64,000 nucleotides of DNA from Singulisphaera sp. GP187 (GCA_945871915.1 CAMBXO010000012.1:24296-88295); one strand, 5' to 3'. Counted from the first letter of the stretch, positions 1-9,623 are shown. Numbers and translations: made by a program. Notes: generated from the sequence alone by a model not told the origin.

Positions 1-1040
1 CGGTACACCACGGTGGCCGCATATTCGGCAAGCGTGTAATTGGTACTGAACTCGAAACTGGTCTGGCTGCCGTCGTAGTCGATGCCCAAACCGCCGCCCA
101 CATCCAGGTACTTCATGCCCGCGCCCAGTTTGACCAGCTGCACATAAATGCGGGCCAGCTCGTTGACACCCTGATTCACCTGTCGAATGTCATGAATCTG
201 ACTTCCCATGTGGCAGTGGAGCAATTGCAGGCAGTCTTCCATGCCGCGGGCTCGCAGATACTCAAGCACTTCAAGCACTTCGGCGTAACTCAGACCGAAC
301 TTGGCCTTGGCACCGCTGCTGTGACGCCATCGACCAGCGCCGGGAGTGCTGAGATTGACCCGCACACCAATGCGAGGACGAATCTGAAACTTTTCGCCCA
401 TCTCCACAATCAATTTGAGTTCCGTCAGATTTTCGATCACCGGAATAATGGTGCGACCCAATTTGGCTGCAAGCGTTGTGAACTCTATGTATCGAGCCTC
501 TTTGAAGCCGTTACAGATAATCAGTCGCTCGGCCGAATCGCTGGTCATGCCAAGCACAGCCAACAGTTCCGGCTTGCTGCCAACCTCTAGGCCGAATCCA
601 AGCGGGGAGCCGTACTGGCGGATTTCTTCCACCACACGCCGCTGCTGATTCACCTTCACCGGGAAGACGCCGACATAATCACCCTTGTAATTGTTTTCCT
701 TGATCGCCGTGTTGAACGCGTCATGCATGTCCAGCAGGCGTCGCTGCAGCAAGTCACTGAAGTGCACCAGCACCGGCGTGCTAAGGCCTCGCTCGCGTAA
801 ACCCTCGACCACTTCCAGAAGATCGATCTCGGTTCCCGGAATTTTTTCAGGGCGAACCACCACATGGCCCTTGCTGTTGGCATCAAAGAAGCCCTTGCCC
901 CACAGACGAATGTTGTACAGGTCGACCGAGTCTTCAACCGTCCAGCCAGGCTCAAGACCCGTCACACCCGTGCGACTTCGCAGCGGTGCTGGCGGAATGG
1001 TTGGCGATGGGGTGACTGGCGGAATCGTATGTTGTGTCAA
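1..1040 (-). CDS. speA: Biosynthetic arginine decarboxylase, N-terminal part (runs off window)
   Basis: PLP enzyme converting arginine to agmatine, the entry to polyamine synthesis. About 346 N-terminal residues are visible; the C-terminal part lies beyond base 1. Family landmarks read directly from the reverse strand: VEDSVDLYNIRLWGKGFF near the N-terminus, the PLP-lysine stretch GVFPVKVNQQ, ICNGFKEARYI, and LDVGGGLGIDYDG close to the cut end. No ATG fits; a TTG at 1040 follows AGGAG with a spacing of ten bases and gives the expected N-terminus. A bulged hairpin lies directly upstream of that Shine-Dalgarno site. It follows the Hsp70 gene on the same strand after 120 bp. The identification is firm, the start moderately so. 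Confidence 0.95.
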   Translation of the reverse strand, partial: MTQHTIPPVTPSPTIPPAPLRSRTGVTGLEPGWTVEDSVDLYNIRLWGKGFFDANSKGHVVVRPEKIPGTEIDLLEVVEGLRERGLSTPVLVHFSDLLQRRLLDMHDAFNTAIKENNYKGDYVGVFPVKVNQQRRVVEEIRQYGSPLGFGLEVGSKPELLAVLGMTSDSAERLIICNGFKEARYIEFTTLAAKLGRTIIPVIENLTELKLIVEMGEKFQIRPRIGVRVNLSTPGAGRWRHSSGAKAKFGLSYAEVLEVLEYLRARGMEDCLQLLHCHMGSQIHDIRQVNQGVNELARIYVQLVKLGAGMKYLDVGGGLGIDYDGSQTSFEFSTNYTLAEYAATVVY

Positions 1041-1055
1041 CGAGGCTTTACTCCT

Positions 1056-1079
1056 GGCTGCCCGGAACGGGCGTCAGCC
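1056..1079 (-). promoter_or_regulatory. Hairpin abutting the speA ribosome-binding site
   Basis: On the reverse strand GGCT and GCCCG pair with CGGGC and AGCC around a TTC loop with a three-base bulge. The hairpin ends one base before the AGGAG used by speA. There is no U-run, so it is not a standard terminator. A leader element acting on speA translation is inference. Confidence 0.4.
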
Positions 1080-1160
1080 ACTGGTGAAGCGTGAAATATA
1101 CGCCGACTTCGCCAGAATGCGAGTGAAATTTTCAAACTCACGAAGGATTCTTCGCGCGGC

Positions 1161-3014
1161 TTAGGTCGACTTGGACTCAGGTTGCAGCCCTTGCAGACTG
1201 CGAGTCATGCTTGTTTCGTGCAGTTGCACGCTCAGGCGATCCAGTGCTTCTTTGGCGTTGTGAAGCATGGCGGCATCGGCCGCTGAAGGGTCGCGTTCAG
1301 CCGCTTCGCACAGTCCTGTGAGGTGATTCATGGCACTTCCTAACTCTTTTTGATAGGCCGCCGAGAGGACCGAACGCGTGCGTTCCAGGGCATCGGCAAT
1401 CCATTTCAGATCCAGCCTTGCGTTGACGGCAAGGTCGACCACACGGTGCAGGTGCATGTCGGAACGGGCATGGGCCAAGGACTCCTGTTCAATGCGTTCA
1501 ACCTCCGCGGTGGTCAGACCATTGGACGGAACCACCTGCAAACTGGCTCGTTTGCCGCTTCGACGCTCGGCAGCGCTGACCGTGAGCACGCCGTTGGCAT
1601 CCACAGCAAACTCAACATGCAGTTGCGGAATGCCGGCGGGCATCGGCGGAAGCCCCTTGAGTTCAAAGCGACCGATGCTGCGGCAATCGGCCACCATTTC
1701 TCGTTCACCTTGCAGAACATGAATCACGATGCCGCTCTGATTGTCAACGGCCGTGGTAAACGTTTCGGTGGCGCGGGTTGGAATCGCCGCGTTCTTCATG
1801 ATGAGTTTGGCCATCGCTCCGCCACGGGTTTCCATGCCAAGGCTCAGTGGAATCACATCGAGCAGCAGATCGCGGCGACCGCCCATCAGAATGTGCCCCT
1901 GCACAGCGGCTCCAAGAGCAACAACGGCCTCGGGGTCAAGGGCGGTATAGGGAACCAACCCCGTCAGTTTTTCCACCGCGGCTCGTACGGCGGGCATTCG
2001 CGTTGAACCACCCACCATCACCACTCGGTCGAGCGTGGGATGACCCGCATCAGCCAATGCCAATCGAAACTTGTCAAGGGTGCGTTCGATCAGCGGTCCG
2101 ATGAGGGCGTCCAAATCACCTCGGGTGAAATCACATCGCACCACGCGGCCTTCATCAAGGGAAAGTTCAATGGACGTTGTGTCGCGGTCACTGAGAGAAA
2201 TCTTGGCTCGTTCGGCAAACACCCGCAGCACCTGCATGACGCGAGGCGTGGGGGTAAGCGAACCAAATGTTTCCGTGGCCCGTGCCAGCACCCATTGCAT
2301 GATGAGGCGGTCCATGTCATCGCCGCCAAGGCGAGTGTCGCCCTGAGTTGCAAGCACCTGAAACACATCGCTTCCGGTATGCACTTCGTCAGGCTCGATG
2401 CGAAGAATGGAGAGATCAAAGGTGCCGCCTCCAAAGTCATACACGGCAATCGTTTCAGCCTTTCGCGAGCGATTCAAACCATACGCAAGAGCCGCGGCCG
2501 TGGGCTCGTTCACAATGCGTTCAACAAGCCATCCGGAAAGACGCGCCGCATCCCGCGTGGCCTGTCGCTGCGAGTCATCAAAGTAGGCGGGCACCGTAAT
2601 CACGGCTCGACGAACTGGCTGAGCGAGTGCCGATTGGGCAATTTCTTTCAGTTGTGCAAGCACCACGCCAGCGACTTCCTGAGGAGTAACCGCACGACCT
2701 GCTACAGAGAAAGCCGCCATGCCGCGGGGCCCTTGCACAAGGCGACTTCCAAAGTCATGGGCAAGGTGCTCACTTTCCGCGTGGCTTCGACCCATGAATC
2801 GCTTGCTGCTGGTGATGGTGTCCAGTGGAAACTCGACAGCGTGGTCGCGCGCCGCGTGACCCACCACAGGTTTGGCGCCCTGCAAAAACCGAACAGCGCT
2901 TGGAAGAAGTTGGCGACCCTGCGAATCGGACAGAATCCGCGGGCCAGCCGAATCACACACCGCCACCAGCGAATGCGTGGTCCCAAGATCGATGCCCACA
3001 ATCGGATCGGTCAT
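1161..3014 (-). CDS. Hsp70-family chaperone (HscA/DnaK-like)
   Basis: ATP-dependent chaperone of 617 residues from the ATG at 3014. The nucleotide-binding domain is complete: phosphate-1 motif [10 protein letters not shown] at residues 5-14, [13 protein letters not shown], the phosphate-2 motif [11 protein letters not shown] and the adenosine motif [13 protein letters not shown]. The substrate-binding domain begins after [14 protein letters not shown], and the lid is short without a DnaK-like EEVD tail. The length matches HscA, but no hscB, iscU or fdx lies nearby, so a role in iron-sulfur assembly is not supported. An upstream in-frame start would add 14 residues; TACGAT seven bases before 3014 supports this start. 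A generic second Hsp70 is equally possible. Confidence 0.85.
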   Translation of the reverse strand: MTDPIVGIDLGTTHSLVAVCDSAGPRILSDSQGRQLLPSAVRFLQGAKPVVGHAARDHAVEFPLDTITSSKRFMGRSHAESEHLAHDFGSRLVQGPRGMAAFSVAGRAVTPQEVAGVVLAQLKEIAQSALAQPVRRAVITVPAYFDDSQRQATRDAARLSGWLVERIVNEPTAAALAYGLNRSRKAETIAVYDFGGGTFDLSILRIEPDEVHTGSDVFQVLATQGDTRLGGDDMDRLIMQWVLARATETFGSLTPTPRVMQVLRVFAERAKISLSDRDTTSIELSLDEGRVVRCDFTRGDLDALIGPLIERTLDKFRLALADAGHPTLDRVVMVGGSTRMPAVRAAVEKLTGLVPYTALDPEAVVALGAAVQGHILMGGRRDLLLDVIPLSLGMETRGGAMAKLIMKNAAIPTRATETFTTAVDNQSGIVIHVLQGEREMVADCRSIGRFELKGLPPMPAGIPQLHVEFAVDANGVLTVSAAERRSGKRASLQVVPSNGLTTAEVERIEQESLAHARSDMHLHRVVDLAVNARLDLKWIADALERTRSVLSAAYQKELGSAMNHLTGLCEAAERDPSAADAAMLHNAKEALDRLSVQLHETSMTRSLQGLQPESKST

Positions 3015-3021
3015 AACGGCG

Positions 3022-3027
3022 ATCGTA
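3022..3027 (-). promoter_or_regulatory. Candidate -10 box (TACGAT) of the Hsp70 gene
   Basis: TACGAT on the reverse strand ends seven bases before the ATG at 3014. This spacing would place transcription start at or next to the start codon (leaderless). No convincing -35 is visible. Confidence 0.45.
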
Positions 3028-3063
3028 GCGGCAGCGAGCGAAAGGCCTGCGACCACTCACACA

Positions 3064-3666
3064 CTACGGCGTGGATTGAGCCTTGGGCTTGGGTGGTTCC
3101 GATCCCTCTGGCAATTTATTGAGCAGTCGTTCATGGCGATTCACAAAGAGTGGCCGAATCAACTGAACAAATTCGTCCACCAATGGTTGCTCGCCACGCA
3201 ACGTGAATACGCGCTCAATACCAGAGGGCAATCGCACGGTGACCGTGGTCACTGGCTCTGCTTTGTCAGGTCCGCAGTCCGACGGCTTGCCCTGCACCCA
3301 CGGACAACGCCCCATGAATTCGCGAAACTGAATCGCTACCGTCTCAGGTAATTCCTGCTGAAACGTGACCTCTCCGTTGACGGCGGCCATGCCACCGGAA
3401 TAGCCCGCATTGCCCTGACGGCTCACCTGAAACAATTCGTGCTGCATCGTGGACGCCCGACTGATGATCACACGAAGCGAGAATCCGCCGGTGTCCGCCA
3501 CCACCCGATGCCGTTCCAATTCGGTCGCATCCACGGTGCAGCCGTTCCATGCACACCCGACCGCAAGAATCAGAACCCGCGCGGCGCATTGCACCACTGG
3601 CAATTTCCATCCGGTGCTCCTCAGATAAATGGATTGACTTTTCACGCCCCAGGTTTTTTGAACCAT
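3064..3666 (-). CDS. Hypothetical exported protein, probable lipoprotein
   Basis: Not recognised; 200 residues. A basic N-terminus is followed by the hydrophobic stretch VLILAVGC, a near-lipobox with cysteine at about residue 38, so export and lipid attachment are likely. The body has WVQGKPSDCGPDKAEPVTTVTVRLPSG and a proline/lysine-rich C-terminus (PEGSEPPKPKAQSTP). The start overlaps the end of the upstream lipoprotein gene by 25 bp, so the two are probably co-transcribed. Both may act in the envelope, as the neighbour is also a small lipoprotein with a similar layout. Confidence 0.7.
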   Translation of the reverse strand: MVQKTWGVKSQSIYLRSTGWKLPVVQCAARVLILAVGCAWNGCTVDATELERHRVVADTGGFSLRVIISRASTMQHELFQVSRQGNAGYSGGMAAVNGEVTFQQELPETVAIQFREFMGRCPWVQGKPSDCGPDKAEPVTTVTVRLPSGIERVFTLRGEQPLVDEFVQLIRPLFVNRHERLLNKLPEGSEPPKPKAQSTP

Positions 3667-4220
3667 GCGTACGGGTCCGGACCAAAGTCATATCGCGTCG
3701 GAAGAATTCGATCCTCAGGAAGTTCACGCAGAAAGGCTGCTTCGGCCATGGCTCGAACCCATTGACCGGTGGCTTCGTCAGGCCCCTGCTGCACCGGGCA
3801 ACGACTCACAAACACCCATCGCTGAGAACCCGATGAAAATGTCAGCACATACAACAGCTCGCCATCGGCGGCTTCCAGCAGATCGGGATTGCCTTCAAAA
3901 TTTGCAAGGTCCGGCGAAGCAAACCCAAGGGTGCGGGCCAATTCCCACATTTGCAGAACCTGCTGTTGATACAGCACACGCGACTTGCCCGGCCGAGTCC
4001 GAGCATGCATGGTGGGGCCCAAATCCGCAAGAACCGTGCCATCACTAAAGAGAATCATCTTGCCCTGCCGCATCCAAGGCTCACGGCGCGTGTCGGCATT
4101 CTTGCCTGCAAGCACGGTGACATCTGCGGTGAAATCCGTCGGCGTATGAAGTGGATCGTGCGGCTTGGTGACGCACCCCGCGAGGGCAATCAGCAGCAGA
4201 AGGGGCGCCATCCGAACCAT
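3642..4220 (-). CDS. Hypothetical lipoprotein
   Basis: Not recognised; 192 residues with a clear lipoprotein signal: MVRM, a leucine-rich core and the lipobox LAGC, with the cysteine at residue 16. The mature part contains GKMILFSDGTVLADLGP, WELARTLGF and FVSRCPVQQGPDEATGQWVRAM, and ends in a DPYAWFKKPG tail. It heads a two-gene unit whose second member overlaps it. The hexamer TAGGCT sits six bases before the ATG. The gene is divergent from pheT with only 49 bp between the starts. Function unknown; a periplasm-facing lipid-anchored protein is the most that can be said. Confidence 0.75.
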   Translation of the reverse strand: MVRMAPLLLLIALAGCVTKPHDPLHTPTDFTADVTVLAGKNADTRREPWMRQGKMILFSDGTVLADLGPTMHARTRPGKSRVLYQQQVLQMWELARTLGFASPDLANFEGNPDLLEAADGELLYVLTFSSGSQRWVFVSRCPVQQGPDEATGQWVRAMAEAAFLRELPEDRILPTRYDFGPDPYAWFKKPGA

Positions 4221-4226
4221 GCATGC

Positions 4227-4232
4227 AGCCTA
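4227..4232 (-). promoter_or_regulatory. Candidate -10 box (TAGGCT) of the lipoprotein gene
   Basis: TAGGCT on the reverse strand ends exactly six bases before the ATG at 4220, as expected for leaderless transcription. No clear Shine-Dalgarno is present. Confidence 0.45.
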
Positions 4233-4254
4233 CCACGCGCCGCGTTCACGCCGC

Positions 4255-4260
4255 TACGCT
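4255..4260 (+). promoter_or_regulatory. Candidate -10 box (TACGCT) of pheT
   Basis: TACGCT ends nine bases before the pheT ATG at 4270. This would give a leader of only about two or three bases. No Shine-Dalgarno is seen between it and the start. Confidence 0.4.
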
Positions 4261-4269
4261 GCAGCAGTC

Positions 4270-6297
4270 ATGAAGACCAGCGTTCGATGGATCAACGACT
4301 ACCTTGACCGAGCAGCCGATGCTGCAACGCAAGCCGCTGCGCTGACCGCAGCGGGCTTCAACTTTGACGGGCACGAAGTGTTGCCCGACGGCGCCGTGCA
4401 GCAGGAAATCGAAACCACCAGCAATCGCGGAGATTGCATGTGCCACCTTGCACTGGCTCGCGAATTGGCGGCTGCAACGGGTCGCACGCTTAAGGAGCCA
4501 TCCGACCAACCGATTGCAAAGGGCCCGGCCACAACCACTTTGGTTTCAGTGCAAAATCAGGACACGACCGGTTGCCCTCGCTACACCGCTCGGGTGATTC
4601 AGGGTGTGAAGGTGGGTGCAAGCCCAGAGTGGATGCAGCAGCGACTGCGAGATGTGGGCATTGTGCCTCGCAACAATCTGGTGGACTGCACCAATTTTGT
4701 GCTGCATGAAATGGGACAGCCCACGCATGTCTTTGACCTTCGAAAACTGCAGGGCGCACAGATTTGTGTGCGCCGCGCAACCGCCGGCGAGCCATTTCAC
4801 CCCATTGGTGAACAGGCTGTGGCCATCAAGTTGTCCCCCGCCGATCTGGTGATTGCGGATGCACATCGCGCGGTGGCTCTTGCAGGCGTGAAAGGCGGCA
4901 TCGAAACCGCGGTTGACGCATCAACCGTGGATGTTCTGTTGGAAGCGGCAACCTTTCTCCCAACGCAGGTGCGGCAGATGAGTCGAGCCCATCAGATTTC
5001 AAGCGACAGCAGCAAACGATTTGAGCGAGGCGTGCATCCGGCGGCCATCGATGCGGCGGCCAATCGATTGGCATTTTTGATTCTGCAAACAGCAGGTGGA
5101 ACACTATGCAATGGCGTCACCGAAGCGGGTGCACCGCTTCCATCGCAGCGTGTGGTTTCTATGCGGCCTTCGCGGTGCGGGTCGCTGCTGGGTCTTTCGC
5201 TTTCCGTTGCGGACATGATGGCGCCGCTGGCGGCACTCGGTTTGTCACCCGTTCACAAGGGCGATGCGATTCATTGCACCATTCCGCCCCAACGCATGGA
5301 CCTTGTGCGAGAAGTGGACCTGATCGAAGAAGTGATCCGATTGTTGGGTACGGATCGCCTGCCTGTGGGTGAATTCATTCGTATTCGAACTGCAACAGGT
5401 GATCACCGCATGACGGCCATCGAGCGAGCCAAGGATGTGCTGGCGGGAATTGGATTTGTGGAGTGCGTGACCCATGCATTGGTGGCCGAAAAAGTTGCGG
5501 ATGCGTTACTCACCAAGGGACACACCGCACTGCGGGTTGAGGATGCCCGCGCTGGCGGCGCTCCCTGCTTGCGGCCCGCGGCACTCACGGGACCACTGGC
5601 TTCCAGAGCCTTGAATGCAGATCGAGGCGCCACCAGCGGACTGAAGTTATTTGAAATCGCCAATGCCTTTGACCTGAGTCCGCTTGGAACGCACAACGAG
5701 TGGACCGCACTTGGAATGATTGCGGATGCACCGGATGCTTCCGAAGGATTCCGCATGTTGCGAGGAGTCCTTGATCGATTGGCGCATGAACTTGCGGGTG
5801 AACAACTCACCGTTCAACCTGCTGCGGACAGCGCGGGAATGGGCCCCTGCGCCACCGTGTTTCTGAAAGGCGTTTCCATTGGACAGATCGGATTGCTTAC
5901 GACGGCGGCTGCGAATCAAGTGGGCCTCGACCTACCGCTGGCTGTTGCAGAAATCAAACTCGAGCCGCTCATCAATCTCTTTCCGCCTGAACGACCCGCG
6001 ATACCGTTGCCAGAATTTCCAGCGGTGGATCGAGACATCAGTATTAGTGTGGACGAATCACTCGCCTGGCACATGGTCGAAAAAACTGTGATGGCGGCGC
6101 GGTTACCCCATTTGGAATCCATCGCCTTTGTGGGTGCCTATCGAGGCAAACAAGTTGGTGCGGGGCGTAAGAGCGTGACCATGCGGCTTGTGTTCCGTAA
6201 GGCTGACGGAACGCTTCGGCGCGAGGATGTGGACGCGGCCATAGCATCGCTGGCCACCACCATGCAAGGCTCTCTGCACGCGGAGATGCGAAGTTAG
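4270..6297 (+). CDS. pheT: Phenylalanyl-tRNA synthetase beta subunit, short form
   Basis: Beta chain of the alpha2-beta2 PheRS that charges tRNA-Phe; 675 residues against nearly 800 in E. coli. The start at MKTSVRWINDYL matches the family N-terminus. Seen in order: short N-terminal segment, then IETTSNRGDCMCHLALARE, the B3/B4 region (VPRNNLVDCTNFVLHEMGQPTHVFD, SSDSSKRFERGVHP), the B5 and catalytic-like domains, and a C-terminal anticodon-binding FDX-ACB domain (FPAVDRDISISVDES to the end). The OB-fold tRNA-binding (EMAPII-like) insert normally found after about residue 40 is absent. No pheS lies in the window. The stop shares one base with the GTG of the next gene (TAGTG), so the two are translationally coupled. 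Confidence 0.95.
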   Translation: MKTSVRWINDYLDRAADAATQAAALTAAGFNFDGHEVLPDGAVQQEIETTSNRGDCMCHLALARELAAATGRTLKEPSDQPIAKGPATTTLVSVQNQDTTGCPRYTARVIQGVKVGASPEWMQQRLRDVGIVPRNNLVDCTNFVLHEMGQPTHVFDLRKLQGAQICVRRATAGEPFHPIGEQAVAIKLSPADLVIADAHRAVALAGVKGGIETAVDASTVDVLLEAATFLPTQVRQMSRAHQISSDSSKRFERGVHPAAIDAAANRLAFLILQTAGGTLCNGVTEAGAPLPSQRVVSMRPSRCGSLLGLSLSVADMMAPLAALGLSPVHKGDAIHCTIPPQRMDLVREVDLIEEVIRLLGTDRLPVGEFIRIRTATGDHRMTAIERAKDVLAGIGFVECVTHALVAEKVADALLTKGHTALRVEDARAGGAPCLRPAALTGPLASRALNADRGATSGLKLFEIANAFDLSPLGTHNEWTALGMIADAPDASEGFRMLRGVLDRLAHELAGEQLTVQPAADSAGMGPCATVFLKGVSIGQIGLLTTAAANQVGLDLPLAVAEIKLEPLINLFPPERPAIPLPEFPAVDRDISISVDESLAWHMVEKTVMAARLPHLESIAFVGAYRGKQVGAGRKSVTMRLVFRKADGTLRREDVDAAIASLATTMQGSLHAEMRS

Positions 6298-6929
6298 TGG
6301 AACACTTCGCTGATATTTCGCTGGCAGACTTTGCCAAACGCCTTTCAGAAAAAGTGCCGGCACCCGGTGGCGGCGCGGTGGCGGCTGTCACGTTGGCGCA
6401 CTCCGCGGCGCTGGGCGCCATGGTGCTGCGATACACCGTCGGTCGGACTGACTTTGCCAAACATGAAGCCGACAATCTTGCCACGCTGCATGCCCTTGAT
6501 GGCACACGGGTCACCGCCCTGCTGCTGGCGGATCGAGACGCTGCGGCGTATGCCAAACTCTCATCGTTGTGGAAACTTCCGGCAAGTGATCCAGTGCGGA
6601 AGCGAGATTTCGACGCAGCCTTGCACGAAGCCATTGCCGCACCCAGTGACCTTGTCAAACTGGCACTTCGAACGGCGCAGTCGCTTTCGTCCCTTCCGCT
6701 TCGCACCAACCCACGCCTTGGAAGCGACCTTGTGATTGCTGCAAGCCTTGCCGCTGTTGCGGCGGACGCGGCGGCATGGAATGTTCGAGTGAATATTTCT
6801 TCTCTCACGGATGCCGCACAATCGCAATCCATTCGCATGCACACCGATGCCGATGTTCACAAAGCTCGCACCTTCGCCGAACAGGTTGCTGCCGCCGTTC
6901 AACACGCAGGCTCGAACGCCTCGTCATGA
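6297..6929 (+). CDS. Cyclodeaminase/cyclohydrolase-family protein (FTCD_C)
   Basis: A 210-residue helical protein of the formiminotetrahydrofolate cyclodeaminase family, also represented by the methenyl-THF cyclohydrolase FchA. The signature is PAPGGGAVAAVTLAHSAALGAMV at residues 21-43; later LADRDAAAYAKLSSLWKLP and a C-terminal all-helical part also fit. It likely acts in cytoplasmic one-carbon folate metabolism, but cyclodeaminase and cyclohydrolase cannot be told apart by eye. The GTG start overlaps the pheT stop by one base, and its own stop overlaps the next ATG by four, giving a three-gene unit. Confidence 0.85.
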   Translation: MEHFADISLADFAKRLSEKVPAPGGGAVAAVTLAHSAALGAMVLRYTVGRTDFAKHEADNLATLHALDGTRVTALLLADRDAAAYAKLSSLWKLPASDPVRKRDFDAALHEAIAAPSDLVKLALRTAQSLSSLPLRTNPRLGSDLVIAASLAAVAADAAAWNVRVNISSLTDAAQSQSIRMHTDADVHKARTFAEQVAAAVQHAGSNASS

Positions 6930-7858
6930 CGCCCTTCGTAGGGATTCCAATTCTGCTTGGTCTGGCGTTGATCGGTTTCATTCTGTGGTCTTCGTTTTCT
7001 ATTGCATGGGATGCAGCGCATCCGCCTCGCAAGGGTTTTGCATGGGCATTGGCTACAGGGCGACCGCGAAGTCCTGAATCCTTGGAGATGATCGCTTCGG
7101 AACAGACACTTCCGGGCCTTGATGGCGTGAATTGTCCGGCGTGGCATATTGAAGGAACGGGCCCACTCCATGCTCCGACTCTGCTGATGCTGCATGGATG
7201 GGGTCGCTCTCGATGGGACTCACTATCGCGATTGGAACCATTGTTGCCGTGCGTGCGTGAAGCGTGGCTTCCGGATCTTCCGGCCCACGGAGAACATGCG
7301 GCTGGCAATTGTTGGGTTGGTGTTCGAGAACCCATCGCCGTGGCGGACATGCTGGCGCAGATTGCGGCGCAGCGTCCCGGCGCGCCGATTGTGATCATGG
7401 GCCATTCACTCGGCGCGGGCGTGGCCATTCGAGGTGCGATCGTGGCATTGGAACGAAACATTCCGGTGGTGGGCGTGATCGCTCTGTCGCCCTATCGCGA
7501 TCTTCGCTCCCCCATTCCGGGTCGGCTTGCGCTTCGAGATCTGCCCTCGTGGCCGTTCACACCTCTGGCCCTTCGCATGCTTGCATGGGTGGGTCGAATG
7601 GATGAGCCACTGGAACACGATGCGGCACGCCTGCACTGTCCCGCATTGCTGGTGGCATGTGAAGATGATTCCATTTCGCCTGCAGATGATGCGACATTGA
7701 TTGCACAGGCCATGCCACACGCCACGCTCATGGTGCTACCCGGCGATCGCCATGATGAACCAGGTGCAACAGACCGCACCCGATTTGAGGCCAGTCTGCA
7801 AGCATTTGTTCGGGGCGTCACTCCGACGCGGCAGGTTTCAGAAACCGGACTCGCGTAA
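6926..7858 (+). CDS. Membrane-anchored alpha/beta hydrolase
   Basis: 310 residues. Residues 5-25 form one hydrophobic segment (IPILLGLALIGFILWSSFSI), a probable membrane anchor. The hydrolase domain shows MLHGWGRSRWDSL (oxyanion region), the nucleophile elbow MGHSLGAGVAIRG, a late aspartate in LVACEDDSISPADD and the histidine in PGDRHDEPGA. Substrate unknown; serine esterase/lipase or peptidase-like acyl hydrolase. ATGA overlap with the upstream cyclodeaminase gene. Its last 41 bp overlap the end of the convergent gene on the other strand, which is unusual but short. Confidence 0.85.
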   Translation: MTPFVGIPILLGLALIGFILWSSFSIAWDAAHPPRKGFAWALATGRPRSPESLEMIASEQTLPGLDGVNCPAWHIEGTGPLHAPTLLMLHGWGRSRWDSLSRLEPLLPCVREAWLPDLPAHGEHAAGNCWVGVREPIAVADMLAQIAAQRPGAPIVIMGHSLGAGVAIRGAIVALERNIPVVGVIALSPYRDLRSPIPGRLALRDLPSWPFTPLALRMLAWVGRMDEPLEHDAARLHCPALLVACEDDSISPADDATLIAQAMPHATLMVLPGDRHDEPGATDRTRFEASLQAFVRGVTPTRQVSETGLA

Positions 7859-9623
7859 GCAGACCGTTGGGCAACGGTCGCACATCCCACTGCATTGGAC
7901 CGAAGGCTTCTGAAAGACTTGTGGCGTCGATCTCCTTCAGTTCCTCCACCACATTCAATGGAATACCGATGCCCACCTGATCGGCGATTTCTCGCTGATC
8001 TTTGGGGACCGCGCCTCGTTCCACACGCGTCGCCCATGCAACCAATTCCTCTCGACTGTTTTCAAGGGAGGCAACCAAATCGGAATAGCCCCACGCAATC
8101 ACGGGATCGCTTCCCACCGCTTCAAGCGATTGGCGACACGCCGGCACGTCACCCAGTTTGCCATCACCGCCACGCAGACACTGCTCCACCACTTCGGTCG
8201 AACCGATGAAAAACATTTCGCCGCCGAAACCGAAACTCTGCTCATCGCTTTCGCTGGTAAACACGGTGTGGCCGTTGAAATCGCGAGGCTCAAAACCCGC
8301 TTCAGGCAGAAAGAGATTCATCAAACCGGTCACCGCATTTTCGTCGTTGCAACGAATGACATACGCACCTTGCGATGGAGCCGCCTCGGAACCGGGCTGC
8401 TTATCCGCAAGGCTAAAGAAATGCATGTCCGAACCCATGGCATCGAAGGCTTTGCGTAAGTCGGGACCATATTGCTGAAGCGTTGAATCAAGATTGGCTG
8501 CCATGGCTTCGGGCAAATTGCTGACAATCGTTTCAAGCAGTTTCATCACATCTCGAAATTGAATCTGAAAAACTCCGTACTCCATCGCATCAGCCGAAAC
8601 AAATTTTGGTGGCGGCTTGGCAGGCACGGCGGGATTGGGCAACGCCAACACGCCCGCTCGATCGCCCTTCACACAAATTCCACTGTGGACTTCTAATTGG
8701 GATTGCGGTTGATCGCAACTCACCGCAAAGCCGAATGCTTTCAATTCACCAAAGACGGCGGTGAGCATCGGCTGAAGGAATCCAAACTGCGTGCCCGAAA
8801 CACCAGCCACTCGTTGCATGGGTGCCATCAGCATGACCGCCCATCCGTCACCGCGACCAACCTGATCCAGTGAGGCTTGAAAGTCGGGATCATCCTGCAC
8901 GGATGCATGGGGCAATCCTTCAAAGGCCGCCAGGGTTTCGTCAAGATCCTTCTCGACGCTGCCAAGAAGAAATCGAGAACCATCTCGGACATACCAGATG
9001 GTTTCCACATGTTGAAACATGCTGCCTTCGTCAAAGAACCCGCCGCGCCGCGGCCGTGGTCGGCGAGGACGACCATCCTTGCCGATTTCTGGTTTGGGTT
9101 CCTCGGGCTTCACGGTGATGGCCGAAGCGCGCCGGCCTCGGATGTCGACACTCTTCACGCGACCCGGCTTCGTTTTTTCAAAGTCCACCAGCACTGCATC
9201 AAAGATCGCCGCCACACCATCCGCGGTGTCGCCCCAATCTCCGTACAGAATAAAGTGGGCCTGATCACTATCCAATTCGTCATCATGCTTGGCGTACAAC
9301 GCGCCGCCGACTCGTGTGGGTGCACTCCACGCATCTTCGGAAACACCAAGTTCTCGAAGTCGCTCGGCGGATTCTTTCTGAGATTTCTCAAGGACTTCCT
9401 TCACCAGTTTTTGAATGGGCTCGGTCTGCCACCATGTCGCCACCGGAGTTCGGTTCCATCGTTCACGCGAGGCGGCAACATCGTCGATGCCGATCACCAG
9501 CCAACTGTCCTTGGGGGCCAGCCGATCCATGGTGAATGTTTCCACCGGGTCCGCCGCATGCAATGCACTGGCCGCGCAGAGTCCAAGTATGGCGGCCAGA
9601 ACCATGCGTCGCGTATGAATCAC
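7818..9623 (-). CDS. Secreted protein of unknown function (about 600 aa)
   Basis: 601 residues from a GTG at 9623 that has AAGGGA nine bases upstream. A signal peptide is clear: RRMVLAAILGLCAASALHA, with cleavage before ADPVETF. The mature protein has mixed alpha/beta segments repeating a pattern such as WLVIGIDDV, FILYGDWGD, FLLGSVEKDLDETLAAF and FFIGSTEVVEQCLRGGDGK. There is an arginine/proline-rich loop (RRPRPRRGG) in the middle. It resembles large secreted planctomycete proteins of unassigned function; I cannot name a domain. It starts 16 bp after the HtrA-like protease gene on the same strand, so it could be a partner or substrate. Confidence 0.75.
   Translation of the reverse strand: MIHTRRMVLAAILGLCAASALHAADPVETFTMDRLAPKDSWLVIGIDDVAASRERWNRTPVATWWQTEPIQKLVKEVLEKSQKESAERLRELGVSEDAWSAPTRVGGALYAKHDDELDSDQAHFILYGDWGDTADGVAAIFDAVLVDFEKTKPGRVKSVDIRGRRASAITVKPEEPKPEIGKDGRPRRPRPRRGGFFDEGSMFQHVETIWYVRDGSRFLLGSVEKDLDETLAAFEGLPHASVQDDPDFQASLDQVGRGDGWAVMLMAPMQRVAGVSGTQFGFLQPMLTAVFGELKAFGFAVSCDQPQSQLEVHSGICVKGDRAGVLALPNPAVPAKPPPKFVSADAMEYGVFQIQFRDVMKLLETIVSNLPEAMAANLDSTLQQYGPDLRKAFDAMGSDMHFFSLADKQPGSEAAPSQGAYVIRCNDENAVTGLMNLFLPEAGFEPRDFNGHTVFTSESDEQSFGFGGEMFFIGSTEVVEQCLRGGDGKLGDVPACRQSLEAVGSDPVIAWGYSDLVASLENSREELVAWATRVERGAVPKDQREIADQVGIGIPLNVVEELKEIDATSLSEAFGPMQWDVRPLPNGLLTRVRFLKPAASE

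Noticed and set aside
2040..3122. 360-codon open frame antisense to the Hsp70 gene
   Set aside because: The minus strand encodes an intact Hsp70 nucleotide-binding domain over this stretch.
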